Source of the DNA: Colocasia esculenta
Taxonomy: Eukaryota > Streptophyta > Magnoliopsida > Alismatales > Araceae
Direction: 5' to 3'
Length of the DNA stretch: 64,000 nucleotides
Assembly (NCBI GenBank): GCA_014218235.1
Contig: CM024758.1
Location: 70,380,206 to 70,444,205 of the forward strand
Part shown: piece after piece, positions 12,224 to 22,958 of the stretch
How positions within the stretch are numbered: the first letter of the stretch is position 1
Layout: every line of letters begins with the position of its first letter
Notes under the pieces: model-generated
The model's input: only the letters and a program-made list of their open reading frames with translations
Databases searched by the model: none
Told to the model about the DNA's origin: nothing
Position numbers and translations under genes: made by a program

Positions 12224-12749
12224 TCGACGAGCTGGTTGTACCCTAACACCCATTACATCTTTAGGGATCTATATGATCCAAACGGCTATTAGAAGTTCGC
12301 TCTTACCTTGAATCACGCCGGACCTCTAGACCTGTGCTTAACATGGCCAGTGGTAGGGTCGTGATTTCCACCTGACTGCCAACACCCAGTGCGCGTGTTG
12401 TGCAACTGTTACTAACGTCTGTTTACTCGTCGCATTATGTGCAATGACCACTAGCTCTTATCTGTACTCTACTCGCACGTCTATTCTTGTCTATTCATCT
12501 AGTGCTCTCATCTACTTCTAGGTACTCTATATTGGCCATTGACTGATTGTCTAAAGATAACAATAAACTAATGCCTGTCAATATAAAGGGCCCGATCTGG
12601 TCCTAGGATGTGAGCCCGAAAGTGCTAGTGCCCATGGGAGTTAAATGATCAGAGTGTTTGGCATTACGCTCAAGTGCTATCTATCTCAACTATCTATATG
12701 ACAATCAAAACAGAAAACATGCTATACTCTCTCGATGTCTAGAATGACA

Positions 12750-12910
12750 ACAAGTGCTATACTCGTTGTGCTATTATTATACTTGTGCTTGTTGTGCTAT
12801 GGCCATCCTGCTATTTGTGCTATACTCGATACTTGTGCTATTTTTGGAAACTATACTCGATCTCGTGCTATTGTGCTATCTTGTTACCTATTGTGCTATC
12901 TCTTGCTATA
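12750..12910 (+). repeat. Low-complexity TTGTGCTAT-type repeats
   Basis: Degenerate copies of TTGTGCTAT and ACTTGTGCTA recur through about 160 bases inside G3. They create an apparent hydrophobic Leu/Tyr/Cys-rich reading frame with no other sign of coding. Confidence 0.6.
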
Positions 12911-13351
12911 TTTTGACTCTCTTGTACCTGCTATCTTTAGATACTCTGCCATTAAATGTGTTAAGTATTTCAAGCCTGCTTGAGCCTAAGATTTAAGTCC
13001 TACTGGGCGTTATCGCTCACCCTACGTTATTTGATGTTGTGTTCTCAGGTGAGACCGAGGATGACACATACACTCACGAGGAAGGGAATGACCAAGAGTG
13101 AAGCCAGGAGTACCCTCGAGTCATTATGTTATCTTCAGAGTTGTAGTTAGTTATTTCCTTCTATTGCAATGTAATTGGCCCTATAGAATGGCTCTGATAT
13201 TAGTGGTTGTAACTAGACAATTGAAAAGTCATTAATGAGAAAGATTTTCTTTAGTGTTATTCAAGGTGCAATGGTTTGATGTCTAGTACTCGCTCTATAA
13301 CCTTTTCTTGCAACTGCCTTCGCGCTCCGATATTCCGCATCGGGGCGTGAC

Positions 13352-13574
13352 ACTTAGTCCTGTAATAGTTCTATTTGGAATACAATGAGTTGAGATTTGA
13401 ATACAATTTATATAGAGTTCAACATTTGGGCCCTATTATGATGTTGTGTTGATACACATTTAGTGCGTGCTAGCTAGAGGCTTATTTGCCGACTGTTCAC
13501 GTCTCAGGATATCGACTCGAATTATATTCTGCATTTAATTAATAATATCCACTGCGTAATTCTCGGGACGTGAC
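13352..13574 (+). repeat. G1-type LTR 3' terminus, displaced
   Basis: These 223 bases match the last part of the G1 LTR, from CTTAGTCCT to the terminal CGGGACGTGACA. The stretch shared with 11585-11770 is thus present twice, on either side of G3. It could be the true end of the G1 3' LTR or a third fragment; the duplication favours unequal recombination or a template switch over simple insertion. Confidence 0.7.
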
Positions 13575-14226
13575 AACATGAGAGCACAAATTTGCTCTCT
13601 TCTACTTGCTATTTGGTGTTGGATTAAGATGGAAATAGCTTCATATGGTAGTTCTAGTCATGGTAGGACTCCTACCATAAGATTTAGAAACCCCAAACTT
13701 AGAATTAAGCAAACCTAGAATTATAAAACCATCATAAGACCCTCTATGGCCGACTTTATCATGCTCCCTTCATTGTTGGATGTTGGAAGAACACCCAGGA
13801 GCAAGGAGGATGACCTAAGAGTTTGGATTCGTGAAGAACATCTTCCCCAAGCCTCTGCAACGACCTATAACAACCAGGGACTTCTAAGCAACCAAAGTAG
13901 GTGATCTCGGGCTCAACTTAACATGGCATATACCATCAAAAAGCTCTTCAAGTATACTTTCATTTGCCCCTATTTTTCCCAATTTCATGGTCTATGATAA
14001 GAATATTAAGCGTTTTGCCATCGTCGCGCATTTTTAGGACTTTTCTTTTAATCTCATGATTCACGCATCCCTAGGTCAAATTAGGTGAAACTAAAGTAAC
14101 AGGGTTCTTCCTCTCCAAGTTCCAACAAGTTTCATGTTGAGCATTTCGTCTACAAACCCCTAGAACCTTGAGTTTCAAGCCAAACATGAGATTGCACAAC
14201 CCAGTCCGTGATCTGTCTGCCTGTTT

Positions 14227-14256
14227 GAATCGCGACCAGTCCAGTGGTCGCGATTC
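14227..14256. repeat. Perfect 11-bp inverted repeat with TCGCGA core
   Basis: GAATCGCGACC and GGTCGCGATTC flank an eight-base loop. A close second copy lies at 14684-14713. Confidence 0.8.
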
Positions 14257-14683
14257 AGTGACTTACTATCTCCGTCGTGAATTTGACATGTTTTTGATGA
14301 TTTCCAGTTGACCAATCATGACTTATAGGTTTACTCTACCCCCATATGCTTTGTTTTGCATGCTATTTTTGTTTTCGGCCATTTGTGAACCACGAGGACG
14401 CGACCGTCGTACTGTCGCGATTTGACTTGTCTCCCACCCTTGGTTTTTGTACATGTTCTTATAATCGGATTTTGAAAACCTCTCAAGAACACGATGCTTC
14501 GAGGCGTTGCGATTCTGAGTCGTTGCGACCCGTAGTTGTCGCGTTATAAAGGCAACCGTTCTTATCGTCGTGTTTTTTAACCGTAGCGACATATCAGCAT
14601 GTCGCGACATGAAGGTGATAGACAGGTCCATCACGATTTATTGATTTCATACATAGTCATATTTTGATTATGTAAGGTCTTTT

Positions 14684-14713
14684 GAATTGCGACGTCTGAA
14701 TCCGTCGCGATTC
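14684..14713. repeat. Second TCGCGA inverted repeat
   Basis: GAATTGCGAC and GTCGCGATTC pair with one mismatch around a ten-base loop. Both copies are followed by CAGTGAC, so the hairpin appears to have been duplicated within this LTR. Confidence 0.7.
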
Positions 14714-15132
14714 AGTGACCAACCCGAGACTGTTCCCTTTAGTTAGATAGCTAAACATGTGCATGTCTGAATCTGTGATCATGTTATTTAGTTGTTCAAT
14801 GGCCTAAAAGTCATCAACCCATGTGAAAACTCTAATAACCTAAATATGATTCTAGGCTTTATATGATGTGATTGATGATACTTCCCTTTGACTATGCCTC
14901 ATGTCTTTATGATCTAGCTTGATAATGAAATATGTCATACTATAAGTCGTGCTATGAATCTGCTGGAAGTGAACATGATATAGATGGACCTGCTTTGTTT
15001 AAAGCATTCCTTTCACGATACTTGTTATCCTTGTGACTTTTCTAATATGGACTTTCCTTATTTTGTACGTTTTTTGAGGTTTCCATATTTGATCATTAAT
15101 TGTACGCATGGTTAGGAAAGTTCCAAATTACG

Positions 15133-15202
15133 ACACTTCCATACTTGCACAATAGGCACACCCTTCTACACTTCCATACTTGCACAATAGGCACACCCTT
15201 CT
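15133..15202 (+). repeat. 35-bp exact tandem duplication
   Basis: Two back-to-back identical units begin ACACTTCCATACTTGCACAA. The equivalent region of G1 has one unit, so this is a local duplication in G4. Confidence 0.85.
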
Positions 15203-15285
15203 TGGGGGATTGGAAGCTCTCTGTTGGTCATTCCGTACTGGCATACTAGCGACCTTTCTACTAAGACCTCCATAAGTCTCCGTAC

Positions 15286-15305
15286 TCTATGGATTCCCTC
15301 ATAGA
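15286..15305 (+). other. Conserved GATTCCC-loop hairpin, G4 (compensated stem)
   Basis: The stem TCTATG/CATAGA encloses the loop GATTCCCT. Relative to G1, the outer C-G pairs have become T-A on both sides, keeping the pairing. Confidence 0.6.
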
Positions 15306-16349
15306 GACCGAGTTGGTTGTACCATGAAGTTCCCTGGAGATAGAGAGCACTTGTTCTATGTACGATCTGTTATTTGTCTATACTCTTGTCAAGACATTAA
15401 AGTTTATGAAGATTAAAACAAGTCGTTATGCTGATCTCTTGAGCTATTGTCATATCTTGAACTCTATGAATGATCATGTCCTTGTTACTATGAGCTTGTT
15501 CTTGGAAATCTGTGGCCATAATATGTATATGTTTGATCGGCACAACGTGGGACTTCGGTCCATTTGACTAATGCCTGTGCAAATAAGGGGCCCTGTCTGG
15601 TTCTGGGAAGGAGCGCCCCAACGTACTTATTAACTGCGGGAGTATGGACTTGTGGTGCGTGGCATGGCACTGGAATGTGTGCAAGATTTGTGTGAATGTG
15701 CCTTCATTTGATATGATACGTTTGACCATGTGAATATGTGTTATTTGTGTGAATATGGTCAGTTCTTGTTTATGTGATACGATCTCATTCTTGAATTCCT
15801 TGTCCAATGCATATGAAAGTCAGTACTTGATTCGCTATGGCATACGTTGATAATTCTACTCTGTTCAGCCATTTAACTTGTTAGTAATGTCATGCATATC
15901 TAGCCATCATGTTCTTGTAGAGATTATATTTATTTAAAATGCTAATCAAGTATATCATTGCCTGCACATTGAGATATAAATCCTACTGGGCTAGTTTGCT
16001 CATACCTGCTCCCTAACATTTCAGGTTGTGAAGATGAAGAATATGTTTAACGATGGGACTTGTGCGCCGAGCGTGGAGTACACTTTAGAGGGTCTTTCTT
16101 TATTCTAGTTAGTGAGAGATTAGTAATCATTGTAATTTTGTCTTTCTTTGAGAGTTAGATGAGGCTAGTAGTGGAGAGTTGTTCTTATTTTGACATTTAG
16201 AGATTGTAACATTCACTTAAGATGAATAAAAGAGTTTGATTATTGAATTATGAGCCCTATTGATATTAGTCATTTGTCTTGGCTTTTGAATGCTTGCTTG
16301 TTCGTCACATTTCCGATTTAATTCCACTGCTAAAAATCGGGGTGTGACA

Positions 16350-16745
16350 CAAACACTGCTCCATTGGGATGACAAAATCTAACTCTCTTCTTTCTATAGT
16401 ACACCATTGCCGCATAGGCATCTAACCAATCCATACCCAAAATCATATTATACTATTTTAACTGTAATGCATACAATCTAGTTGGCAACTAATTCCCCTG
16501 TATCACTATTGGGACCTCATATGGAAGTAAGCATGTAACCACCTGAAGGAACCTCCACAACTAACTCACACTACTTCTCTTCTAAAGGGTGAACCATGCT
16601 ATCCATAAAATCTTCGGAAATAAAAGAATGTGATGCACTTGGATCTATTAACACTCTTGTAGAAAATTCAAAAATAGTATATACCTTCAATCAGATTAGA
16701 TGCCTCTAACTGTGCTCTGGTAATAGCCATGACTCATCCTCAACT
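16350..16745 (-). pseudogene. G2 aspartic protease fragment
   Basis: On the minus strand, 16396-16447 reads MILGMDWLDAYAAMVYY, the typical second block of gypsy proteases. Upstream, at about 16630-16660, the active-site segment reads VLIDPSASHSFIS where the family has D-T/S-G-A, so the catalytic motif is damaged. The fragment stops at 16350 against the G4 LTR end; RT, RNase H and integrase are missing. Confidence 0.75.
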
Positions 16746-17950
16746 TCTCTATAAAGGCGAACCTCTACCTCGATCTGCCAGTGGTTGCTAAGGTGGCTGC
16801 TATTGCTGTGGTGCTGCTCTGCCATAGCTTTACTGCTTGGGATAGGGACAATTCTTGATCAAATGCCTGGCTGATCACAATTATAACACCTATAGCTAGG
16901 AGGAACCACAAGCTGCCTCACTATACTCTACTGAGACTCCTCTACCTCGGGCCTAAAACCTCGACCCTACTGAAAGATCTGCTATCTACCACCTCCTTGT
17001 CCTCTGAATATCTTCTTCAACTTTGAACCCCACTTACTGAATCCTGATGAACATGGTCCTGTTGGTGCCTTGCCTTTACTAACTTTTGGGGATCGATGTG
17101 GAAGCCGAAAGCTACATAACTCCCCCGACTATGTACCTAGCCTGCACAATCCTCTCTAAAATGGTTGCTCGCTATGTTGCCCCCTCCACTATCCTGCACA
17201 TAAGGGGAATCACCGCATCCTACAGCTCCGATCACAAGCCTCGAATGAAGTACTCCACCATCATAGCATTATCTGTAACCACATACGGTGCATATCTACT
17301 CAATGCCATAATCCATGTGGTACTCCAAAAATGACAAATTTCCTTGTTGCAATGTTCTGAACTGCTCCCTCTTCGCCTGTTGAATCTGGACTGGAAAGAA
17401 TGTATCATTGAACACTCCCAAGAACTCTGGCCAAGTGATGGAGTCTTCCGTCCTGCCTGCAAACACCGTCTGCATCTTCAGCCTCCACCATTCCTGTACA
17501 AACCCACACAATTTGTATGTAGCCAGATCACCATGTCGGCCTGCAGACACCTCATAGTGACAAAAACCCTCTCAATCTCATGTACCCAGTGCTCTACCGT
17601 ATTCGGATTCTGACCTCTTGAATATGTAGGTGGCTACAACCACAAGAACCTCTCTACTAGTACTGTGGGCTCCTCTACACTAGCTGGACGTGCCGGTGCA
17701 ACTGGGGGTACTGGTATGACAGGTGGTACCTCAACTCTTGGTGGTGGTGGGGGTGGTGACACTGGTACTCGTACTGTCTCCTCTGCAACCTGAGGTGTTG
17801 TAACTGCTGGTTGAACTGGTACCTACTGGTCCAACCTCGTCCGAATCTCTATGATACTCTCCCACAACCTCTCAATGAACTGGTGAGTAGACTCTTCTGG
17901 CTCATCTCAACCACCTCCCCAATCTCTTCTATCGGCCATTTTTTATCCTG
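16746..17950 (-). pseudogene. G2 gag fragment
   Basis: Frame 17550-17296 carries the classic gag core: WWRLKMQTV, then ITWPEFLGVFNDTFFP, QAKREQF and LSFLEYHMDY. Near 16880 a damaged CCHC knuckle starts CYNCDQPGI and is followed by a stop. Upstream, near 17700-17830, lies a Pro/Val-rich N-terminal region on the same strand, in other frames. At least three shifts or stops separate the pieces. The original start would be near the ATGGCCGATAGAAG at about 17941. Confidence 0.8.
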
Positions 17951-18080
17951 CACATACATCATTCCAACCACATAACACACAACAAATTAATATAAAACCA
18001 AGGCCAACTACCCAAAGTGGACTAAAGTAGAGACCAGGCTATGTAAATCTTCCTATTCTTTTATATTCACATAGACTTCA

Positions 18081-18091
18081 CTCTCATACCA
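18081..18091 (-). other. G2 primer-binding site (variant)
   Basis: The minus strand reads TGGTATGAGAG directly after an LTR terminus (CCATCACA). It differs by one base from the common TGGTATCAGAG, either through decay or a different primer. Confidence 0.6.
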
Positions 18092-18093
18092 AC

Positions 18094-18188
18094 TGTGATG
18101 GTCCTCGTCATTCAAACTCGTTAACCTAATAACGAGCATGGCCCGACTCCACCTCCCGTGATCAGGCCAATGCCTCGCAAGGGATATC
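18094..18188 (-). repeat. G2 LTR, part next to PBS
   Basis: It starts TGTGATGG on the plus strand (LTR terminus ..CCATCACA on the element strand) beside the PBS. C1 interrupts it at 18189; it resumes at 30747 after the target duplication. Confidence 0.65.
18184..18188. repeat. Target-site duplication of C1, left copy
   Basis: ATATC immediately precedes the TG of the left LTR and is repeated at 30742-30746 just after the CA of the right LTR. This shows C1 is one complete insertion. Confidence 0.92.
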
Positions 18189-18866
18189 TGTTGCCTAGCT
18201 AGCAAGCCCAGAGGGGGGGTGAATGGGATTCTTAAAATATGATTATCTAAACCTGTCAACAAAAACGTTCAACAAAACACTACGTTTGACTGTTAGTGTT
18301 AGTAGTAAAGAAAACAACAATCACAACAAACAAGCATCGCACTACACAAGGATTTTATCCTAGTTCAGACCACTTTTCCACAAGAGTCCTACGTCCAGTC
18401 CCTGAGCAACACTCAGGATTCCACTACCCAAGGGTACAGACCCCCTCAGGACACTACACATCCAGCCGCAGCTGGCCTTTTCTTCTTCACCTGAAGAGGA
18501 AACAACACCCTGGAACCCAGGTCTTCCTTCAACACGAAGGAATAAAACCACCTGTTTCAACAGGTCCTCTCTTCACCCCAGAAGAGGAACTTCACAGGAA
18601 TGTGAATAAGGAGAAATGCCCTAGACCTGATTTACAACAAGTATCAGATCTGAGGCTGAGACTGAAAGAAAGATCTCCGAAGCGAAGTCTCTCAGAACTC
18701 AAAAAGGCTCTCTAAAGATTTTGACAAGAACATAGAGAGCAAGAGCTACGAGATTAGAATGGACAGAGGCTCTTCTTCTAAGACTTTTGGCTTGATGCTT
18801 CTCTATCAAGTTTGATCTTTCAGAAGATCTTTTTCAAAAGTTGTCTTCCAAGAGTCTTGAGTCTTG

Positions 18867-18910
18867 TATTTATATCTTCTCTTGAGAAGTAGTCGTTGAT
18901 ATATCCGTTG
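18867..18910 (-). promoter_or_regulatory. C1 3' LTR core promoter
   Basis: The minus strand has ATATAAATA (18867-18875) as TATA box. Upstream in element sense are TCGTTG (18893) and CCGTTG (18905), i.e. CAACGA and CAACGG on the coding strand, 12 bases apart. CAACGG matches the core bound by plant R2R3/3R MYB proteins. Activity is inferred. Confidence 0.55.
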
Positions 18911-19316
18911 TCTCTATGCTCTGGTATACTAGACTGCATGGTATTGTAGAGCTTCCAGTCAACGGTTCTTTAACATTCCACGCATACAAAGAGAAGATCT
19001 TTCTCGATATCCTTCATCTTCCATTTTGTTCAACGTTGCAACGGTTGAGCTGTCAGAGACCTGCACACAATAAATACTAAATGATAGACAGCTATGCTAT
19101 CTCTTGTTGTCATCAACGTCAGAATGAATATACATCAAAATAGAAATATCAATTTGTTTTCCAAAAAGATGTTTCTAATATAAGCATAGGAATAGAAGAT
19201 GTTTGTGCATGCATTGTGCAGTGAAATGTTCAGTCATAATAAATGCATGGATATCGGAGAAAAGCGATGGAGGACTTTTGACTTTCAAAATATTGAAATA
19301 TGTTTAAATATCAAGC

Positions 19317-20060
19317 CATTATAACTCATAAAATCGTTGTGAGTATGACTTATGAAATCGTTATGTGAATGAGTCGATGTTTATGTAAATCGTTGCACAT
19401 ATATAACCAAATCGATGTGTACACAATCGTTACAATCAAACCAATCGTTGTAGAGAAAAATCATTATGAGAGTATAAGCAAATCGTTATGAGCAAGTTCG
19501 TTATGAATGAGTTGTTATAACCAAATCGTTGTTTCACTTATCGAGTCGATGTAGTGATCAAATCGTTGTTTTGCTTATCGAATCGTTACACCAGACCAGT
19601 CGTTGCTGTGACTTATCGAATCGTTACAGCAAGCAAATCATTGTGTAACTTATCGTGTCGTTATACTGACCAAGTCGATGTGGAACTTATCGAATCGTTT
19701 ATGAAGGCAAATCGTTGTGAGATCGAAATCGTTATGAACACTTGCGAATCGTTGTGAGATCGAAATCGTTATGAACACTTAGCGAATCGTTGTGAGATCG
19801 AAATCGTTATGAACACTTAGCGAATCGTTGTGAGAGCAAATCGTTATGCTCACATAGCGAATCGTTGTGAGATCGAAATCGTTATGCTCACTTAGCGAAT
19901 CGTTGTGAGAGCAAATCGTTATGCTCACTTAGCAAATCGTTGTGAGATCAAATCGTTATAAAGCCAATATCGGTATGATACTTATAAATCCTTGTGAAGA
20001 TAAATCGATAGAAATGTGGAAATCGTTATGACTCTAATGAATCATTATAACACATAGGAA
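19317..20060 (-). repeat. ATCGTT array in C1 U3
   Basis: About 740 bases carry dozens of AATCGTT words. Between about 19684 and 19960 these form roughly seven tandem units of 37-38 bases, each holding AATCGTTGTGAGA followed by AATCGTTATG and a CACTTAGC tail. Units outside this core are degenerate. Confidence 0.9.
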
Positions 20061-20257
20061 GTCGATGTGTACTTAGAAAAATTACATGCTCTGTACTTTC
20101 AAATGCTAAGAAATACTTATTTATTTGCTGATTCCCGCCTTATTTGTTTCCTGTGCTTAAGCTTCATAAAAACTTGTTAGATCATACTTTATTTGAGTTT
20201 TGTTAATCCCAAATAGATATGTATTTATTTAATTACATGGGGATGAACTGATCATCA

Positions 20258-20272
20258 ATCTCCCACTTTTTG
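20258..20272 (-). other. C1 polypurine tract
   Basis: The minus strand reads AAAAAGTGGGAGAT next to the U3 boundary. Confidence 0.75.
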
Positions 20273-20380
20273 GTGATGACGACATAACATAACACATGGT
20301 TCTGAAATAGGTCTAAATAAAATGAGCTAATGAAATCTGAAGAATATATTTCAGAATATGTATTTTTCTCCCCCTTTTTG

Positions 20381-22958
20381 TCATTTAAGCAAAAAGATAT
20401 ATGGATGAGACAAGAAAGTAAGAGAAAAAATAATGTTAGGCAAAGATGGTGTTTGTATTACCCTTGAGGGGGTACAGGAAGGTAGAAGGCAGGAGACAGA
20501 AGAGAGGCATGGTGAGAAATGTTTTCCCAACCTTATTTCCTGCTCTTCAAAGAATTGCCTAAAGACCCCACAAGCTACAGAATAGGAAGGCCCCATGACA
20601 GGAACCATCCTCTGGAGATGAAGGTCCCGCTGCTTTTCATAGAACTGAGCATAGCGGTCTCTATCAAAGGAAACTTTGTAATGACTTGTTTTCCCAAAGC
20701 TAGCGCAGGAGAGGAACTGATCATGGAGACTGGATAGTAAATCTGCTTCTGCTTCAGTTCTAGTCTCATGGCTACATAACCTTGTATCTCTCAACCCATG
20801 TTGCAAATGGATCTCGAACAAGGTAATGGAGTTCATTCCAAAAATTCATCAGCTGAGACAGGAGGCTTATTGATTCTGACCTGAGAGGCTTCAGATCAGC
20901 AAGCTGTTGAGCAGAAGAGGGTAGATCTGGCTCAATCTGCTGGAGATAACCTCTCACATTCTGCCAAGAGAGGGGCAAGAACATCTGCATTTATGTGGCC
21001 CTGATGGTACTCTCTGACAAGAATCTATTGAATGCAACCAGTTACCTTTCTGCTGCATGAATTCCTCCCCAAGACTCAGGCAAAACGCTCAAAGATGATG
21101 GAGCCAACATTGTAGTCCATGACCAGATAATGAAGAGGAGGGAGGAAGACTACATCAGGCAACTTTAAGGTGGCAAAACAACCCTGATGGCTTCGGTATG
21201 AGCATCATGATATCCAGTTTATGAATAGCTTGTCGGAATTGGCCAAGCTGAACTTCAGGTAGATTATTGAGATATCGATAATCATTGAAGATTTTAAAGT
21301 ACCTGAGCATCTTTATCTCCTTTTGAACAAATGGAGCCCAGGTGTCCTTGTGAAGAATGGAACCATTCTGGAGTGTCAAGGGGTGATCCCGAGGAGGAAA
21401 CCTGGTTGACCTGGCATGCAGAAACTTATTATACAAGTCTTGTGACCCGAGCCCATTGCTCTTCTATTTTGGCTTCAGCCACGGAAAAGATTTTGGATTT
21501 TTCAGATTTTGATAGAGAAGTGAGAGGGAGAATGATATTTAGGTGTCTGTTAAGTTGAGATGTGGAAGACCAAAGAGAGTGGCAAAGGTAGTTTTCTGAG
21601 GAATCTCTATACAGCGTTTTGTTTTTATTACTACTGTAAGAGAAAACCACAGGGGTGGATAGCAAGGTTCAGAAGAATAGAATGAGGGAAGTTAGTCTTC
21701 TTTTCTTAGGGACAGGCTAGAAGAGCCTGTCCTATGAACATGAGTACAACTTTTAAAACTGAACGGAGGATAGCTATTTCAAATTCATCTTTGATGTCCC
21801 TAAGGAAGAAGGCATCAATTTGAGCACTCTCCGGAATAATAGAGATAAAAGAAGGAGGAGTAGGAGGATGAAGAAAGGAATGAGTTGTAGAAGAAGGAAC
21901 ATCAGATGGTCCAAAGGAGGAAGGACCAGAAGAGGAGGCTCCAGCTGATGAGGAGGCTGGAGGAACCTCAAAAGAAGGAGGAGGTGGAGGAATGTGAGTG
22001 GATGAGGCAAGAGATGAGGAGGACTGAGAAGGAAATGGTGTAGAGAAAATAGTTCTTGGAATGGTTTTGTTGAAAGTGATAGGGCTGGAGTTATGGAGGA
22101 TGATGGTGGAGAAGGGGCTGGAGTTGGAAGAGGAGAAGAGCTGGGGGGCTCAAGGCTAAAGCTGTTCTTCTGCTCTTACAGGCTCAGCCACTGATTCCAC
22201 TGGCCCCGGGTGGTCCAGACATATCCTCTGTTGGCCCTGATGGCCCAGACATCACAGCTTCAGCTTGCCCTGAAACTGCCTCTTCTTCAACAATACTGGG
22301 CCCTGATGGCCCTGAGCTACTGGCAGGTGCTGCAGAAGGAGATTGCACCTTCAAAATATCAGAAATAGCAGCTATAGACTCCTTAATGCTGAGGGTTCAC
22401 TTCTTACCCAACGAAAGGTATTTCTAATCATGCCCATTTCCTTAGCTGCAGTGGCTCTGGCTTATAAAAATTGATGCGATGTTAGATTGCACAGAGCAAG
22501 TATTTTTCCTTGCTCATCCAGTCTGGCAACAATAGGCTTCAGATTGAGCTTCATTTCTTCTTCCTCAGCCCTGATGTGGCTTCTAGTGAGTAGAGGGATC
22601 TCCGGAGCCACTTCTTTTCTTTTTTCACTTGCCCTAGCAACGGGCTCCACATTCTCTATATTTACATTTTCTTCTTCTATTCAGAAGGGTTGTTAAAACA
22701 CCTACTCTAAACTGATCTTCAATGGGGGCACTAGCCAGTGTGCTCCCCTGAGGATGTGCTTCCTTCCCACAGATTGCTCCCCCTGAATAGGAGCATCTTT
22801 CATATGCACATCCTCACTGTGGCCTGCTGCCACAACCTCAGACACAATTTCTTGCTCCCCCTGAATGGAGCTTCTTCCATCACAACATCTTTTTCCATCC
22901 TTCAACTTGTATTCTGGACCAACTATCCCCAAATCCTTAACCTGAACATTGACAGAGT
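20381..22958 (-). pseudogene. C1 extra ORF, C-terminal part (unknown function)
   Basis: This is a broken, coding-like stretch on the element strand between RNase H and the 3' LTR, continuing 22959-23565. In order from 22958: a charged segment with paired IQGEQ words (22932-22702); an acidic/basic stretch VARASEKRKEVAPEI (22650-22462); a Pro/Ser-rich region with PPPPPSFEVPPASS (about 21820-22130); then MLRYFKIFNDYRYLNNL (21436-21155), LRSESISLLSQLMNFWNEL (20990-20772) and FDRDRYAQFYEKQRDLHLQR (20836-20381). I do not recognise the C-terminal part. It may be the element's env-like or accessory ORF, or acquired sequence. The smaller C3 element lacks it. Confidence 0.5.

Larger units (their letters stand above)
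11771..13351 (+). repeat. G3: 3' part of a related gypsy LTR
   Basis: The piece has its own LTR terminus, CGGGGCGTGACA, at 13351. It shares landmarks with the G1 LTR: the hairpin near 12206, the block CGACGAGCTGGTTGTACC, and a GGGCCC/GCCCATGGGA segment near 12590. It differs too much from G1 to be the same family copy. Its left end has a 27-bp-period duplication of ACATTTAATTAACAGTCAT (11759-11777 and 11786-11804). No PBS follows its terminus. I see no gene in it. Confidence 0.65.
13575..16349 (+). repeat. G4: plus-oriented gypsy LTR fragment
   Basis: It ends AAAATCGGGGTGTGACA, a gypsy-type LTR terminus. It shares the conserved hairpin (15286-15305), the following GAGTTGGTTGTACC and GAAGTTCCCTGGAGATAG blocks, and the CACTGAG/ATATAAATCCTACTGGGCTAGTTTG region with G1. 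It holds two TCGCGAC inverted repeats. No PBS follows; the next bases are a minus-strand protease, so the junction is a deletion or recombination point. Short frames inside are not genes. Confidence 0.7.
18189..20257 (-). repeat. C1 3' LTR (plus-strand left)
   Basis: The plus strand runs from TGTTGCCTAGC to GATCATCA. Because the element is on the minus strand, U5 is at the left and U3 at the right. U3 carries the ATCGTT array; the promoter is near 18867-18910. Confidence 0.92.

Noticed and set aside
12735..12996. Hydrophobic 80-codon frames like a membrane protein
   Set aside because: They arise from TTGTGCTAT low-complexity repeats inside an LTR, and two frames are equally open.
14323..14634. 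103-codon minus-strand frame
   Set aside because: It lies in the G4 LTR over the TCGCGAC repeats and has no motif or partner in other LTR copies.
19317..20060. Regularly spaced repeats that could suggest a CRISPR array
   Set aside because: There are no unique spacers, the units are degenerate and tandem, they sit in a plant LTR, and the partner LTR has the same array.
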